Source of the DNA: Betaproteobacteria bacterium
GTDB taxonomy: Bacteria; Acidobacteriota; Terriglobia; Acidiferrales; UBA7541
DNA length: 64,000 nucleotides
Assembly (NCBI GenBank): GCA_903970165.1
Contig: CAJCHZ010000072.1
Span: 26,381 to 90,380, forward strand
Reading direction: 5' to 3'
Shown: piece after piece, positions 26,832-34,933 of the stretch
Layout: each line of letters opens with the position of its first letter
How positions within the stretch are numbered: position 1 is the first letter of the stretch
Notes under the pieces: generated by a model
The model's database searches: none
Told to the model about the DNA's origin: nothing
Seen by the model: the letters and a program-made list of their open reading frames with translations, nothing else
Made by a program: the position numbers and the translations under genes

Positions 26832-27916
26832 AGCCGCTGCTGTTTGATCTCGAGACGGCGTGGCGTGGTGGACAAAACCAGGCGCTGCTTATCCTGAAAG
26901 GGCTGCGGGAACGCGGCCACAAAGCGGAACTCGTGGCAGCCGATGGCTCGGCGCTGGGTGAGCGTGCAGAACAGAACGGCGTTCGTGTTCATTTCGTTTC
27001 GCGCGGGCTGTTTCGCATTCCCTCGGCGCTGAAGGTTCGAGAATTGGTGCGAAGCGGCGGCTTTGATCTGATCCACGCAAACGAAGCGCATTCCGTATCG
27101 GCGGCCTGGATGGCCGCCGCGCAAAAACACGTTCCTTTTCTGATTTCGCGCCGTGTGGGCTACCCCATCGGAAACAGCCGCATAGCCCGCGCACGCTACG
27201 AAGCGGCAGCGCGAATCATCGCCAATTCAAAATGGGTTGCCCAGCAAGCGGCGGACTCAGGAGCACCTCAGGGAAAAATAACCGTGGTTTATGAAGGCGC
27301 GGAAATTCCGGCGCGATTTGCTGGGCAACAGAAACGCGAGGCAAGATCGCGCTGGGGAATTACCGGTGACGCTCCACTGCTTGGTTGCGTGGGCGTTCTG
27401 CTAACCGACAAGGGCCAGGAATGGCTGATTCGTTCGCTGGCGGAACTGCGAAAAGAGCTGCCCGGAGCGAAGTTGCTTCTAGCGGGCGATGGGCCGTGCC
27501 GCTCCAATTTGGAAGTACTCACGCGAAAACTTAGCCTCACGGATGCGGTACTGCTTCCAGGATTTGTAAAGGATGTCGAGACAGTCTACGCGGCCCTCGA
27601 CGTTTTTCTTCTGCCTTCCTTCTTCGAAGCGCTGAATAATTCGCTGCTTGCGGCCATGTCTTACGAAATTCCGTCTATTGCCTTCGACCGCGGTGCGCTG
27701 GGCGAAATCATTGAGAACGAGAAAAGCGGACTGTTGGTTTCCGGCCCTAATGTGCCGGAGATCACCGCTGCCACGTTAAGAATCCTGAGCGACGCGAAGT
27801 TTGCGAAGAGATTGGGAGAAGAAGGCCGCAAGCGTGTGGAAGACAATTTTTCGGCGGAGCGAATGGTGAATGGGATAGTGCGAGTCTATGAGGAAGCGCT
27901 TGCCGGGAAACCCTGA
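26828..27916 (+). CDS. GT4 glycosyltransferase
   Basis: A 362-residue GT-B enzyme. N-terminal WRGGQNQALLILKGL and DLIHANEAHS, C-terminal LLGCVGVLLTDKGQEWLI, LLLAGDGPCR, and the catalytic-like SFFEALNNSLLAAMSYEIP. This fits group 1 lipopolysaccharide glycosyltransferases. Coupled to the GT2 gene upstream, with a bidirectional terminator after it. Confidence 0.9.
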   Translation: MKPLLFDLETAWRGGQNQALLILKGLRERGHKAELVAADGSALGERAEQNGVRVHFVSRGLFRIPSALKVRELVRSGGFDLIHANEAHSVSAAWMAAAQKHVPFLISRRVGYPIGNSRIARARYEAAARIIANSKWVAQQAADSGAPQGKITVVYEGAEIPARFAGQQKREARSRWGITGDAPLLGCVGVLLTDKGQEWLIRSLAELRKELPGAKLLLAGDGPCRSNLEVLTRKLSLTDAVLLPGFVKDVETVYAALDVFLLPSFFEALNNSLLAAMSYEIPSIAFDRGALGEIIENEKSGLLVSGPNVPEITAATLRILSDAKFAKRLGEEGRKRVEDNFSAERMVNGIVRVYEEALAGKP

Positions 27917-27940
27917 AGTTCTGCCAAAGAAAGTTCGCGT

Positions 27941-27995
27941 AAAAAGGTGAAGCGCCGAGCGGCTCCTTCTCCTTCCGCACGGCGCTTCACACTAA
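27941..27995. terminator. bidirectional intrinsic terminator
   Basis: An 11-bp perfect stem GTGAAGCGCCG (27947-27957) and CGGCGCTTCAC (27980-27990) with a 22-base loop. AAAAA at 27941-27945 supplies a T-run for minus-strand transcripts, and an AT-rich stretch follows on plus. It sits between the convergent GT4 and PilZ genes. Confidence 0.7.
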
Positions 27996-28083
27996 TTTAA
28001 TTTTTGCGCTAGTTTTCTGACTTCCTCTGTTCCAGGTATTCCCTCCTATCCGCTCGCCGATTCACGTCAAGCTATCTTGGGGA

Positions 28084-28398
28084 TTAAACAACCCATCGCC
28101 CTTTTGGCTCGAGGAACTCCAAGCCGACTGCAAAGCCGTCGCTTTGCAATGGCTGGCAGTAAGCTACCCGGGCCGAAGTGCGAAACTCTCCGGTGCGCGA
28201 CACGATCGTCAGCCGTTCGCCTTCTTGCCAGCGCCGGGTGCTCACCACCCGCGCTCCGCGCGCACTCACATTTTCCGTAAAGGTCGATTCTGTACCTGGC
28301 ATCTGTTGATGCCCGTCGAGGACAACGGGAATCTCCATGGTGATCCTGCGTTCGACGCGATGATAATGAAACGTCTGCCTGCTGGACTTGACCGGCAT
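28084..28398 (-). CDS. PilZ domain protein
   Basis: A 104-residue PilZ domain. The c-di-GMP motifs are present: basic RVERRI near the front and NVSARGARV (D/NxSxxG) after it, followed by beta strands ending VGLEFLEP. It begins 6 bases after the stop of the GGDEF gene, so a c-di-GMP maker and a reader are co-transcribed. Confidence 0.85.
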   Translation of the reverse strand: MPVKSSRQTFHYHRVERRITMEIPVVLDGHQQMPGTESTFTENVSARGARVVSTRRWQEGERLTIVSRTGEFRTSARVAYCQPLQSDGFAVGLEFLEPKGRWVV

Positions 28399-28404
28399 TC
28401 ATCC

Positions 28405-29766
28405 TCACAGGCACGCGGCAATCCGCGTCAAGTTTTGTACGCTGTTTCTGCCGCCATGGCGCTTCATGCCGTAGAGCGCACGATCGGCAGCCGCCAAGAG
28501 CTTTTCCGGTGTGTCGCCATCCTCCGGAAATGCGGCAACTCCGGCGCTGACAGAAAGGGCGGGAACCTCAACTTCCGCCGCGAGCCGCTCCCGAATGCGG
28601 GAAACCACGCGGCTGGCCATGTCCGGGCCGGCTTCCGGCAGCACCACAGCAAACTCGTCTCCGCCATAGCGCGCGGCCGTATCAATGGCGCGGGAATGGC
28701 TGCGGAGAATCTTGGAAAGCCGAACGATCGCGCGGCTTCCGGTGAGGTGGCCGTAGTGATCGTTGATAGTCTTCAGGCCGTCCATGTCCAGCAGGACCAC
28801 GCTGAAGGGGCGCTGCGTGCGGCGCGAGCGGTCCAGTTCGGCTTCGAGGACACTGATGAGACGGCGATAGTTGGCGAGGCCGGTCAGCGGGTCGCTGACG
28901 GCCATGGAACGAACCTGGTCAAACAAGCGCGCCTGATCGAGCAAAGCGCCGGAGAGCATGACGACGTAACTGGAGGTCTTGCTCAGTTCCGCGAGAAAAA
29001 ACGGGCCATCGAAAAGCTGGCGCGAAAAAGCGGCGGAAACGTGGCAAACCACATTAAGCGATGCCACGACAAAGAGCGAATAATCGTAAAGGCTTGCTTC
29101 GGTCTTGTTGTTCTTGCTGCTCTGGAGCCTCTGACGGAAGCATATGGCCGCGATCAGGAAAAGCGCACCGGGGAGTAAATCCCAGGGGCGGGAGATGAAA
29201 CTGGCCGAGTGGGCGACGGGAGCCGAAGGCGCAGCGAGAAAAGCGGCGCTCGTGAGATAGGCGGCAATGGCCACGACGAGCAAAGCACCAGCGGTCTCCT
29301 TGCTGGGCTGCCGGGCCGTCGGAATGAATCGTTCGACGGCGATAGCGGAAAGCAGGAAGACGGCGAGAACGGTGCGGCCGACCATCCAGCCCATCGGGAT
29401 TCGCGTGAGGCCGGCAGGTCCAGCCTGGAGGACGTCGTTGAGACCGAAGTAACCGAGCGTCTCGATAATTCCTGAAAGCACGAAACCGAATGCCAGGATC
29501 AGCGCGGTACGGTCGTGGGTGCCGCGAAAACGCACGAGAGCGTTGGCGGCGTAGCAGAAACTGAGCAGCGTGCCACCGATTTCGAGATACAGGTAGGTAC
29601 CGGGCGAACCGGAGATCGCGGCTTGTCTTAAATAGAAGATGAGGCCGAAGAAAACGAGACCGAGGGCAACTGTAGAAGTGAGCACACAGCGGTAGTGCTC
29701 CTTCCGGAGAAACCCTACGATTTGGCCCCAACCACCCACGAAATCCCCCAAATGCCGAAGAAACAA
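28405..29766 (-). CDS. diguanylate cyclase with seven-to-eight helix membrane sensor
   Basis: A 453-residue protein. The first 250 residues hold about seven or eight hydrophobic helices; the last 170 are a GGDEF domain (DPLTGLANYRRL, LLDMDGLKTINDHYGH, RYGGDEFAVVLPE). An inhibitory-site RxxD (RAID) sits five residues before GGDEF, so product inhibition is likely. It makes c-di-GMP from two GTP. The co-encoded PilZ protein is a likely effector. Confidence 0.88.
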   Translation of the reverse strand: MFLRHLGDFVGGWGQIVGFLRKEHYRCVLTSTVALGLVFFGLIFYLRQAAISGSPGTYLYLEIGGTLLSFCYAANALVRFRGTHDRTALILAFGFVLSGIIETLGYFGLNDVLQAGPAGLTRIPMGWMVGRTVLAVFLLSAIAVERFIPTARQPSKETAGALLVVAIAAYLTSAAFLAAPSAPVAHSASFISRPWDLLPGALFLIAAICFRQRLQSSKNNKTEASLYDYSLFVVASLNVVCHVSAAFSRQLFDGPFFLAELSKTSSYVVMLSGALLDQARLFDQVRSMAVSDPLTGLANYRRLISVLEAELDRSRRTQRPFSVVLLDMDGLKTINDHYGHLTGSRAIVRLSKILRSHSRAIDTAARYGGDEFAVVLPEAGPDMASRVVSRIRERLAAEVEVPALSVSAGVAAFPEDGDTPEKLLAAADRALYGMKRHGGRNSVQNLTRIAACL

Positions 29767-30052
29767 CTACAACACCGTGAGAATGCAAGTTGATGCCCTT
29801 TTCCGAGGGAAAATCTAAGGCTGTAAGTGCTTGAATTATTTAGATTTATTGGTGTGCTTTTGGGAGGGCGGCCGGAGTGTCTACAGGCGAGACACTTTGT
29901 GGCACCCGAAAAATGGGGCCTTATAAATCTATCATCTTTGTTCCCATACAGTTACCGACAATTGGTACAGTATCGGGACCATTTTTGAAAATGTATCAGA
30001 GTGAGACAGTCTCACCAAGCAGGAACGAGAGGGTTCACTTTAGATTTACGGA
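29767..30052. other. intergenic region with inverted repeats
   Basis: 286 bases lacking a gene. It holds a 7-bp stem AGTGTCT/AGACACT at 29876-29896 and an odd-length perfect palindrome GTGAGACAGTCTCAC at 30001-30015 that looks like an operator half-site pair. No T-run terminator was seen. Confidence 0.4.
30001..30015. promoter_or_regulatory. 15-bp palindrome, possible operator
   Basis: Two GTGAGAC arms flank one central base. With such a short centre it is more likely a protein-binding site than a hairpin. It lies 38 bases past the stop of the CDGSH gene, so its target is unclear. Confidence 0.3.
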
Positions 30053-30286
30053 CTAAATTTTTGGTTTTGGAGGGGGGAGTTCGCGAGCAACGACGGTGTC
30101 GTTGAACCCCGCGGCTTTGTGTGAGCCGTCGCAGAAGGGCTTATTGGCGGAATGGCCGCAGCGGCACAGACCGATGGCGGTGCGCCCAGCAAGGCCAAAA
30201 ACCTTGCCTTGTGGGTCGACAATCTCAAAATCGCCCTCGACTCGGATCGAGCCGTCGTTATTGACGGTAATCTTCGTTGCTGCCAT
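30053..30286 (-). CDS. CDGSH iron-sulfur protein
   Basis: A 77-residue protein with the CDGSH signature: CRCGHSANKPFCDGSH, giving three Cys and one His ligands for a 2Fe-2S cluster. Such small proteins carry redox-labile clusters. It is the last gene of the minus-strand run after carbonic anhydrase and the sulfur-carrier genes; a shared sulfur or redox role is possible but not shown. Confidence 0.9.
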   Translation of the reverse strand: MAATKITVNNDGSIRVEGDFEIVDPQGKVFGLAGRTAIGLCRCGHSANKPFCDGSHKAAGFNDTVVARELPPPKPKI

Positions 30287-30355
30287 TCAGGCCTCCGGAA
30301 AAAGTAAGCGCGTGGGGAGTATCTCCCGGCACGCCACTAGAGTACGCAGTCTGGC

Positions 30356-30883
30356 TTAAGAACTCAAGGAAGCGGCGCACGCTTCCCCTTCGGCGATCTC
30401 CTGAAGTTTCCCAGTGTGCACGTCGTAGATAAAGCCGTGAACGTCGGTTCCTGGAATGAGGAACGGGTAATTGCGAATGGTCTCGACTTGTTTTCTGACG
30501 CTCTCCTCGAGATTTGAGAAAGTGTGAAAATGCAGGTGTGAAGCATCATGCCCAGTCTTTGCTTTTAATTGATCGCGAAGATCTTGGTCGGTGAAAGTGA
30601 GCATACCGCAATCAGTGTGCTGGATCACGTAGTACGTTCGCGTGCCCAACAGGTGTGACGAAATGACTAGCGAGCGCAGCACATCGTCGGTCACCAAGCC
30701 GCCGGCATTGCGGATGATATGCGCGTCGCCCGTCTTGAGGGCGAGGATCTGCTCGACGGTGAGGCGCGCGTCCATGCAAGCGACGATGGCGAGCTTTTTC
30801 GCCGGCGGTGTGGGCAGATGGCCCAGGGTAAAATGCTCCGCGTATTCGCGATTCCCTTTCAGATTTTCTTCATGGCTGCCCAT
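30356..30883 (-). CDS. beta-class carbonic anhydrase
   Basis: A 175-residue beta-carbonic anhydrase of the short type. Zinc ligands are seen in CMDAR (Cys) with Asp-Arg dyad, HTDCGM (His and Cys), plus the RNAGG strand. It interconverts CO2 and bicarbonate in the cytoplasm. It lies 80 bases after the MoeZ-like gene on the same strand. Confidence 0.92.
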   Translation of the reverse strand: MGSHEENLKGNREYAEHFTLGHLPTPPAKKLAIVACMDARLTVEQILALKTGDAHIIRNAGGLVTDDVLRSLVISSHLLGTRTYYVIQHTDCGMLTFTDQDLRDQLKAKTGHDASHLHFHTFSNLEESVRKQVETIRNYPFLIPGTDVHGFIYDVHTGKLQEIAEGEACAASLSS

Positions 30884-30963
30884 GGCATTCTCCTTTTGGC
30901 AAGTGCAATCGCACGTTATGCGAAGCGGAGACAGAGGGATTGCTTGAGCATTGGGAATTAAGC

Positions 30964-32148
30964 TCAGTATTTTGGGACGGACGGATCCACTTCATCCGAC
31001 CAGGCAAGGATGCCGCCTTTGAGATTGTGGATTTTGCGGAAGCCGGCCTTGCGCAGGAAATCGACAGCTTCCGCGGAGCGCTTGCCGCTGCGGCAATGGG
31101 CCACGATCTCGCGCGAAGAATCCAGCTCATGCACGCGGCGTGGCAGTTCGCCGAGCGGGATCAGTGCGCCCTTTAGATTGCAGATTTGATATTCGTGCGG
31201 CTCGCGCACGTCGAGGATAAAGAGGTCGTCGCCCCGGTCGAGGCGCGATTTTAGTTCACGAGGCGTCATTTCAGGCACTTGCACGTTGGGCTCCGGCGCT
31301 TCTTCTCCGCGAACTCCGCAGAATTCGTAGTAATCAATGAGCTGGTGGATGGTGCGATGGGGGCCGCACATCGGGCAATTTGGATTTTTGCGCAGCTTCA
31401 GTTCGCGGAACTTCATGGCCAGCGCATCGAAAAGCAATAGACGTCCAACGAGATTATCGCCCCGTCCCAGAATCAGCTTGATCGTTTCCATCGCCTGTAT
31501 CGAGCCGACGATACCCGGCAGCACGCCGAGGACGCCTCCCTCGGCGCAAGAAGGGACAAGACCTGGGGGAGGCGGTTCTGGATACAGGCATCTGTAGCAA
31601 GGGCCATCGGGCATTCCGAAAACGGTGGCCTGCCCTTCAAAGCGGAAGATCGAGCCATAGACGTTTGGCTTGCCCAGAAGGATGCACGCGTCGTTGACAA
31701 GATAGCGCGTGGGGAAATTGTCCGTGCCGTCGACGATGATGTCGAAGTCTTTGAACAACTCGAGCGCATTCGCGCTTGTCAGCTGAGTCTCAAAGGAATC
31801 GATATGAATGTCCGGGTTTAAGTTGGACAAGCGGATGCGCGCCGCTTCGCTCTTGTACTTGCCAACGTCCGACGTACCGAAAGTCACTTGGCGCTGGAGG
31901 TTAGTGAAATCCACGACATCGAAATCAACGAGCCCTAGGCGGCCGACACCTGCTGCGGCCAGATAAAGTCCGAGCGGGGCACCCAGACCACCGGTGCCAA
32001 TTAACAGCACCTTGGCGTTTTTTAGCTTGAGCTGACCCTCCATGCCCACTTCCGGCATGATGAGGTGGCGGCTGTAGCGGAGAATTTCTTCGTTGGAAAG
32101 TGCCGTCGCCGGCTTCGCTTCGGCTTGTGGCTGTATTGTCGTAGCCAT
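30964..32148 (-). CDS. MoeZ-type adenylyltransferase/rhodanese
   Basis: A 394-residue fusion of an E1-like ThiF/MoeB domain and a C-terminal rhodanese domain. Seen: nucleotide loop GTGGLGAPLG, DGTDNFPTR, catalytic SCAEGGVLG, zinc cysteines in CYRC and CPMC, and a rhodanese loop HCRSGKRS. It activates the C-terminal Gly of a MoaD/CysO-type carrier with ATP and hands over sulfur to make a thiocarboxylate. The carrier gene is 15 bases upstream. Confidence 0.93.
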   Translation of the reverse strand: MATTIQPQAEAKPATALSNEEILRYSRHLIMPEVGMEGQLKLKNAKVLLIGTGGLGAPLGLYLAAAGVGRLGLVDFDVVDFTNLQRQVTFGTSDVGKYKSEAARIRLSNLNPDIHIDSFETQLTSANALELFKDFDIIVDGTDNFPTRYLVNDACILLGKPNVYGSIFRFEGQATVFGMPDGPCYRCLYPEPPPPGLVPSCAEGGVLGVLPGIVGSIQAMETIKLILGRGDNLVGRLLLFDALAMKFRELKLRKNPNCPMCGPHRTIHQLIDYYEFCGVRGEEAPEPNVQVPEMTPRELKSRLDRGDDLFILDVREPHEYQICNLKGALIPLGELPRRVHELDSSREIVAHCRSGKRSAEAVDFLRKAGFRKIHNLKGGILAWSDEVDPSVPKY

Positions 32149-32163
32149 TTTAAGAGCTCCTGA

Positions 32164-32457
32164 TTAATTGGCGTTGCCGGCGGAACCGCCGGCGATCGAT
32201 GGAACGATGCTGATCGTATCCCCGTCTTTGGTAGGCGTGTTCTCCTTCGCCAGATAACGAATATCTTCGTCGTTAAGATAAACGTTGACGAACGCGCGCA
32301 GCTTACCGTCATCCGTGTAAAGGTGCTTGCGAAGCTCCCCAAACTCTGTCGTGAGATTACCGAGCGCTTCCCCAACGGTTGCCGCAGAGAATTCCGCAGA
32401 ATCGCGTTTCCCGGTAAAAACCCGCAGCGGCGTCGGAATCATAATCTTAACTGCCAT
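32164..32457 (-). CDS. MoaD/ThiS-like sulfur carrier, CysO-type
   Basis: A 97-residue ubiquitin-fold carrier. Its C-terminus reads SIVPSIAGG followed by six more residues, SAGNAN. The reactive Gly-Gly is therefore not terminal and must be exposed by cleavage, as known for QbsE and HcyS type carriers processed by JAMM peptidases. The JAMM peptidase is the next gene upstream (68 bases), then cysM. I infer the carrier supplies sulfur for cysteine. Confidence 0.88.
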   Translation of the reverse strand: MAVKIMIPTPLRVFTGKRDSAEFSAATVGEALGNLTTEFGELRKHLYTDDGKLRAFVNVYLNDEDIRYLAKENTPTKDGDTISIVPSIAGGSAGNAN

Positions 32458-32525
32458 TTCGCACTCTCCCAGATCTCGCGCAGATAATTCCAGTTACAAA
32501 GCCGCGGTGAATAACGGAATTCGGT

Positions 32526-33020
32526 TTAGACTGCCGCGCGATGCCGAACTTCAATTCCCTCGGCTGAAAACGCCTCGCGATCGTCATTCAGCCGCCACGA
32601 AGTCATATCCTGCGCCACGCGTTGCTGCACGCTGACGATAATATAGCTGTACCACGGCCAGGCATGGTCGCGGTCGTAGTCGCTGGGCCGCGCCGGATGG
32701 TCGGGATGCGAATGATACCAGCCAATGACGTCAAATCCTTGTGCGCTCGCAGCCTTTTCGGCTTCGCGCACATCGTCCGCCGTGACCGAAAAACGATTTC
32801 GCGGGGAATCATCCCGCCGGTTTACAAGCGGAAAGAGACCAAGCACCTCGCGCGAAATTCCGTGATTTTCCACCTTCGGCTCGGCGCCCGCAGCGAATCC
32901 ATGGTCCTTACCAAGCAGAGCCCCGCAGCATTCGTGGGGATAGGTTTCCACACCATGCGCGCGAATTTTGTCCGCAAGGTGGTTGCTAATCCAAAGTACG
33001 GGGCCGTCTGGCATCGTCAC
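32526..33020 (-). CDS. JAMM/M67 metallopeptidase, Mec-type
   Basis: A 164-residue JAMM-fold peptidase. The zinc motif HSHPDHPARPSDYD (HxH followed by Sx2D) is intact, and an N-terminal glutamate lies in the ECCGALLG strand. In mycobacteria Mec+ frees cysteine from the CysO-cysteine adduct; relatives also trim carrier C-termini. Here both jobs would be needed. The gene overlaps cysM by 4 bases. Confidence 0.9.
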   Translation of the reverse strand: MTMPDGPVLWISNHLADKIRAHGVETYPHECCGALLGKDHGFAAGAEPKVENHGISREVLGLFPLVNRRDDSPRNRFSVTADDVREAEKAASAQGFDVIGWYHSHPDHPARPSDYDRDHAWPWYSYIIVSVQQRVAQDMTSWRLNDDREAFSAEGIEVRHRAAV

Positions 33021-34000
33021 TCTTCATCCCAGAAGCGTTCGGTCAGGTACTTTGACGCAGAATCCGCAAAAACGGTGACAACGACCGCACGCTCAAATGG
33101 AGCGATGCGCTTCGCCACCTGGAAGCAGCCCTGCAAAGCAGCGGCTGCACTGGGGCTGACGAGCAAGCCTTCTTCGCGCGCGAGCCGTTTCACCAGGCGA
33201 TAGGCTTCCTCGGTGTCGACTTCCAAATTCTGATCGGCAATCGTGTCGTCATAAATCGAAGGCCGCAGCGCGGTCTGCATATGCTTCCAGCCTTCCAGGC
33301 CGTGAAACGCCGCATCCGGCTGGAGACTGATGCACCGAATCGACGGGTTCAGCTCTTTCAAGCGGCGCGATGTGCCGACAAACGTTCCGCTCGTGCCCAG
33401 AGCCGCGACAAAGTGGGTGATGCGTCCGTTCGTCTGTTCCCAGATTTCGTTGGCGGTGGTCCGATAGTGCGCCTGCCAATTGGCCGGATTGCTGTACTGA
33501 TCCGGATAAAAATATTTCTCGGGATCGCCCGCTACGATCTCATGAACGCGCCGAATCGCGCCATCCGTACCCTCATCACCTGGCGTGCTGACAAGCTCAG
33601 CTCCAAGAGCTGCGAGCATACGCTTGCGTTCGTGCGAAGCGCTGTCCGGCAAGCAAAGTTTCACGGGATAACCGAGCGCCGCACCGATCATGGCGTAGGC
33701 AATCCCAGTATTTCCGCTGGTCGCATCAACAATGGTTTTCCCTGGGCGAAGCTCACCGCTCGCCAACCCAGCTTGAATCATGCTCAGCGCAGGGCGGTCC
33801 TTGACGGAGCCACCCGGATTGAACCACTCCGCCTTGGCGCAGAATTCCACGTTGGGAAACTCACCGCCGACGTGACTCATCTTTAGAAGTGGGGTGTTCC
33901 CGATCAATTCAAGAACAGACTGCCCTCCGCGCCCAGAGGGATTCCGAGCTTCGACAGGGGACATATCCTTGGACTCGGCAATCGACTTGGTTGTGGACAT
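33017..34000 (-). CDS. cysM: cysteine synthase, CysM-type
   Basis: A 327-residue PLP-dependent enzyme of the cysteine synthase family. The PLP lysine sits in GGSVKDRPA, followed by ATSGNTGIAYA, and SGNT/GTSGTF loops bind substrate and phosphate. In the CysO pathway it uses O-phosphoserine and the CysO thiocarboxylate. Genetic linkage to the JAMM peptidase and carrier supports CysM over CysK. It starts the operon. Confidence 0.9.
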   Translation of the reverse strand: MSTTKSIAESKDMSPVEARNPSGRGGQSVLELIGNTPLLKMSHVGGEFPNVEFCAKAEWFNPGGSVKDRPALSMIQAGLASGELRPGKTIVDATSGNTGIAYAMIGAALGYPVKLCLPDSASHERKRMLAALGAELVSTPGDEGTDGAIRRVHEIVAGDPEKYFYPDQYSNPANWQAHYRTTANEIWEQTNGRITHFVAALGTSGTFVGTSRRLKELNPSIRCISLQPDAAFHGLEGWKHMQTALRPSIYDDTIADQNLEVDTEEAYRLVKRLAREEGLLVSPSAAAALQGCFQVAKRIAPFERAVVVTVFADSASKYLTERFWDEE

Positions 34001-34020
34001 CGGCGTAGCTAGCCTGGCCG

Positions 34021-34042
34021 CATGCTAGATACATGCTATATA
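34021..34042. promoter_or_regulatory. tandem 11-bp repeats upstream of cysM
   Basis: CATGCTAGATA at 34021-34031 is followed at once by CATGCTATATA at 34032-34042, 10 of 11 identical, about 21 bases from the cysM start. On the minus strand they include TATATA-like and TAGCATG pieces that could overlap a -10 element. Possibly an operator for the cysteine operon. Confidence 0.4.
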
Positions 34043-34279
34043 TACGACCAGTTCGCTCCGAATTAGATGCTCAGACTGCTATCTTGTTATAAGGCCGATT
34101 TTAGCACCAGTCTGAGTGAATCACCCTAAAAATAGTAGACAATATAGAGCCTCGAAACCTCACTGCTAGGGTCGCGCGCTGTTAACACTTCGTCACGCGG
34201 TAGCGTCTTGCAGGTCGGCATGATATCAGGAGTTCGCGCCGTACACCCCGGAACCACTGTTGACTCGCGACCCACAATC

Positions 34280-34933
34280 ATGGACTGTCGACTGGTGACC
34301 GCCGCGACCGCCTCCGAACCTGCTGGCGACTCCGCCCTGGTGCATGCCGCGCGGCAAGGCGACCGGGCCGCTTTTGGCAATTTATACGCCCGACACGCGC
34401 GAATGGTTCACGGGATTTTGCTGGCGAAAGTTCCGGCGGAGGACGTGGATGATCTGGTCCAGGACGTTTTCCTGAAAGCAATGCCGCGGCTGAGCGACTT
34501 GCGCGATGTGTCTCGATTTGGACCTTGGCTGGCGGCGATCACGCGCAACCGCGCCAATGACTATCACCGGCAAAACCGAGCGGTCGCCGCAGTGACGGAG
34601 AGCCTTTCCGAAGACGACTCCGAAGTCCCGGCAGCGAGCACCGCATCCGACACCGAGGCCGCAATGATTCTTTCCCATGTGAGGAGCCTCTCGGAGACGT
34701 ATCGCGAGACATTGATTCTGCGTTTGGTAGAAGGAATGACAGGCCCGGAGATTGCTGCGCGCACTGGATTAACTCCAGGATCCGTTCGAGTCAATCTGCA
34801 CCGGGGCATGCAGCAGCTTCGGGAAAAGCTAAGCCAGTCGGCGAGTGGCGCCAAAGGTCAAAGCGGCTTTGATGCCGAGAAGAATGCAGCCGCGCAGAAG
34901 CAAAGCAATTTGCGCAAGAGGAATGAGCCATGA
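34280..34933 (+). CDS. ECF-type RNA polymerase sigma factor
   Basis: A 217-residue sigma-70 family protein when started at the ATG at 34280. Region 2 is seen in FGNLYARHARMVHGI and DVDDLVQDVFLKA; region 4 in LSETYRETLILRLVEGMTG and NLHRGMQQLREKL. It directs RNA polymerase to its own promoters. A longer frame from an ATG at 34220 is possible, but its front lacks coding character. The following FecR-like gene overlaps by 4 bases. Confidence 0.88.
   Translation: MDCRLVTAATASEPAGDSALVHAARQGDRAAFGNLYARHARMVHGILLAKVPAEDVDDLVQDVFLKAMPRLSDLRDVSRFGPWLAAITRNRANDYHRQNRAVAAVTESLSEDDSEVPAASTASDTEAAMILSHVRSLSETYRETLILRLVEGMTGPEIAARTGLTPGSVRVNLHRGMQQLREKLSQSASGAKGQSGFDAEKNAAAQKQSNLRKRNEP

Noticed and set aside
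28144..29178. 344-codon plus-strand frame over the GGDEF gene
   Set aside because: Antisense to a clear diguanylate cyclase, no motif, no ribosome site.
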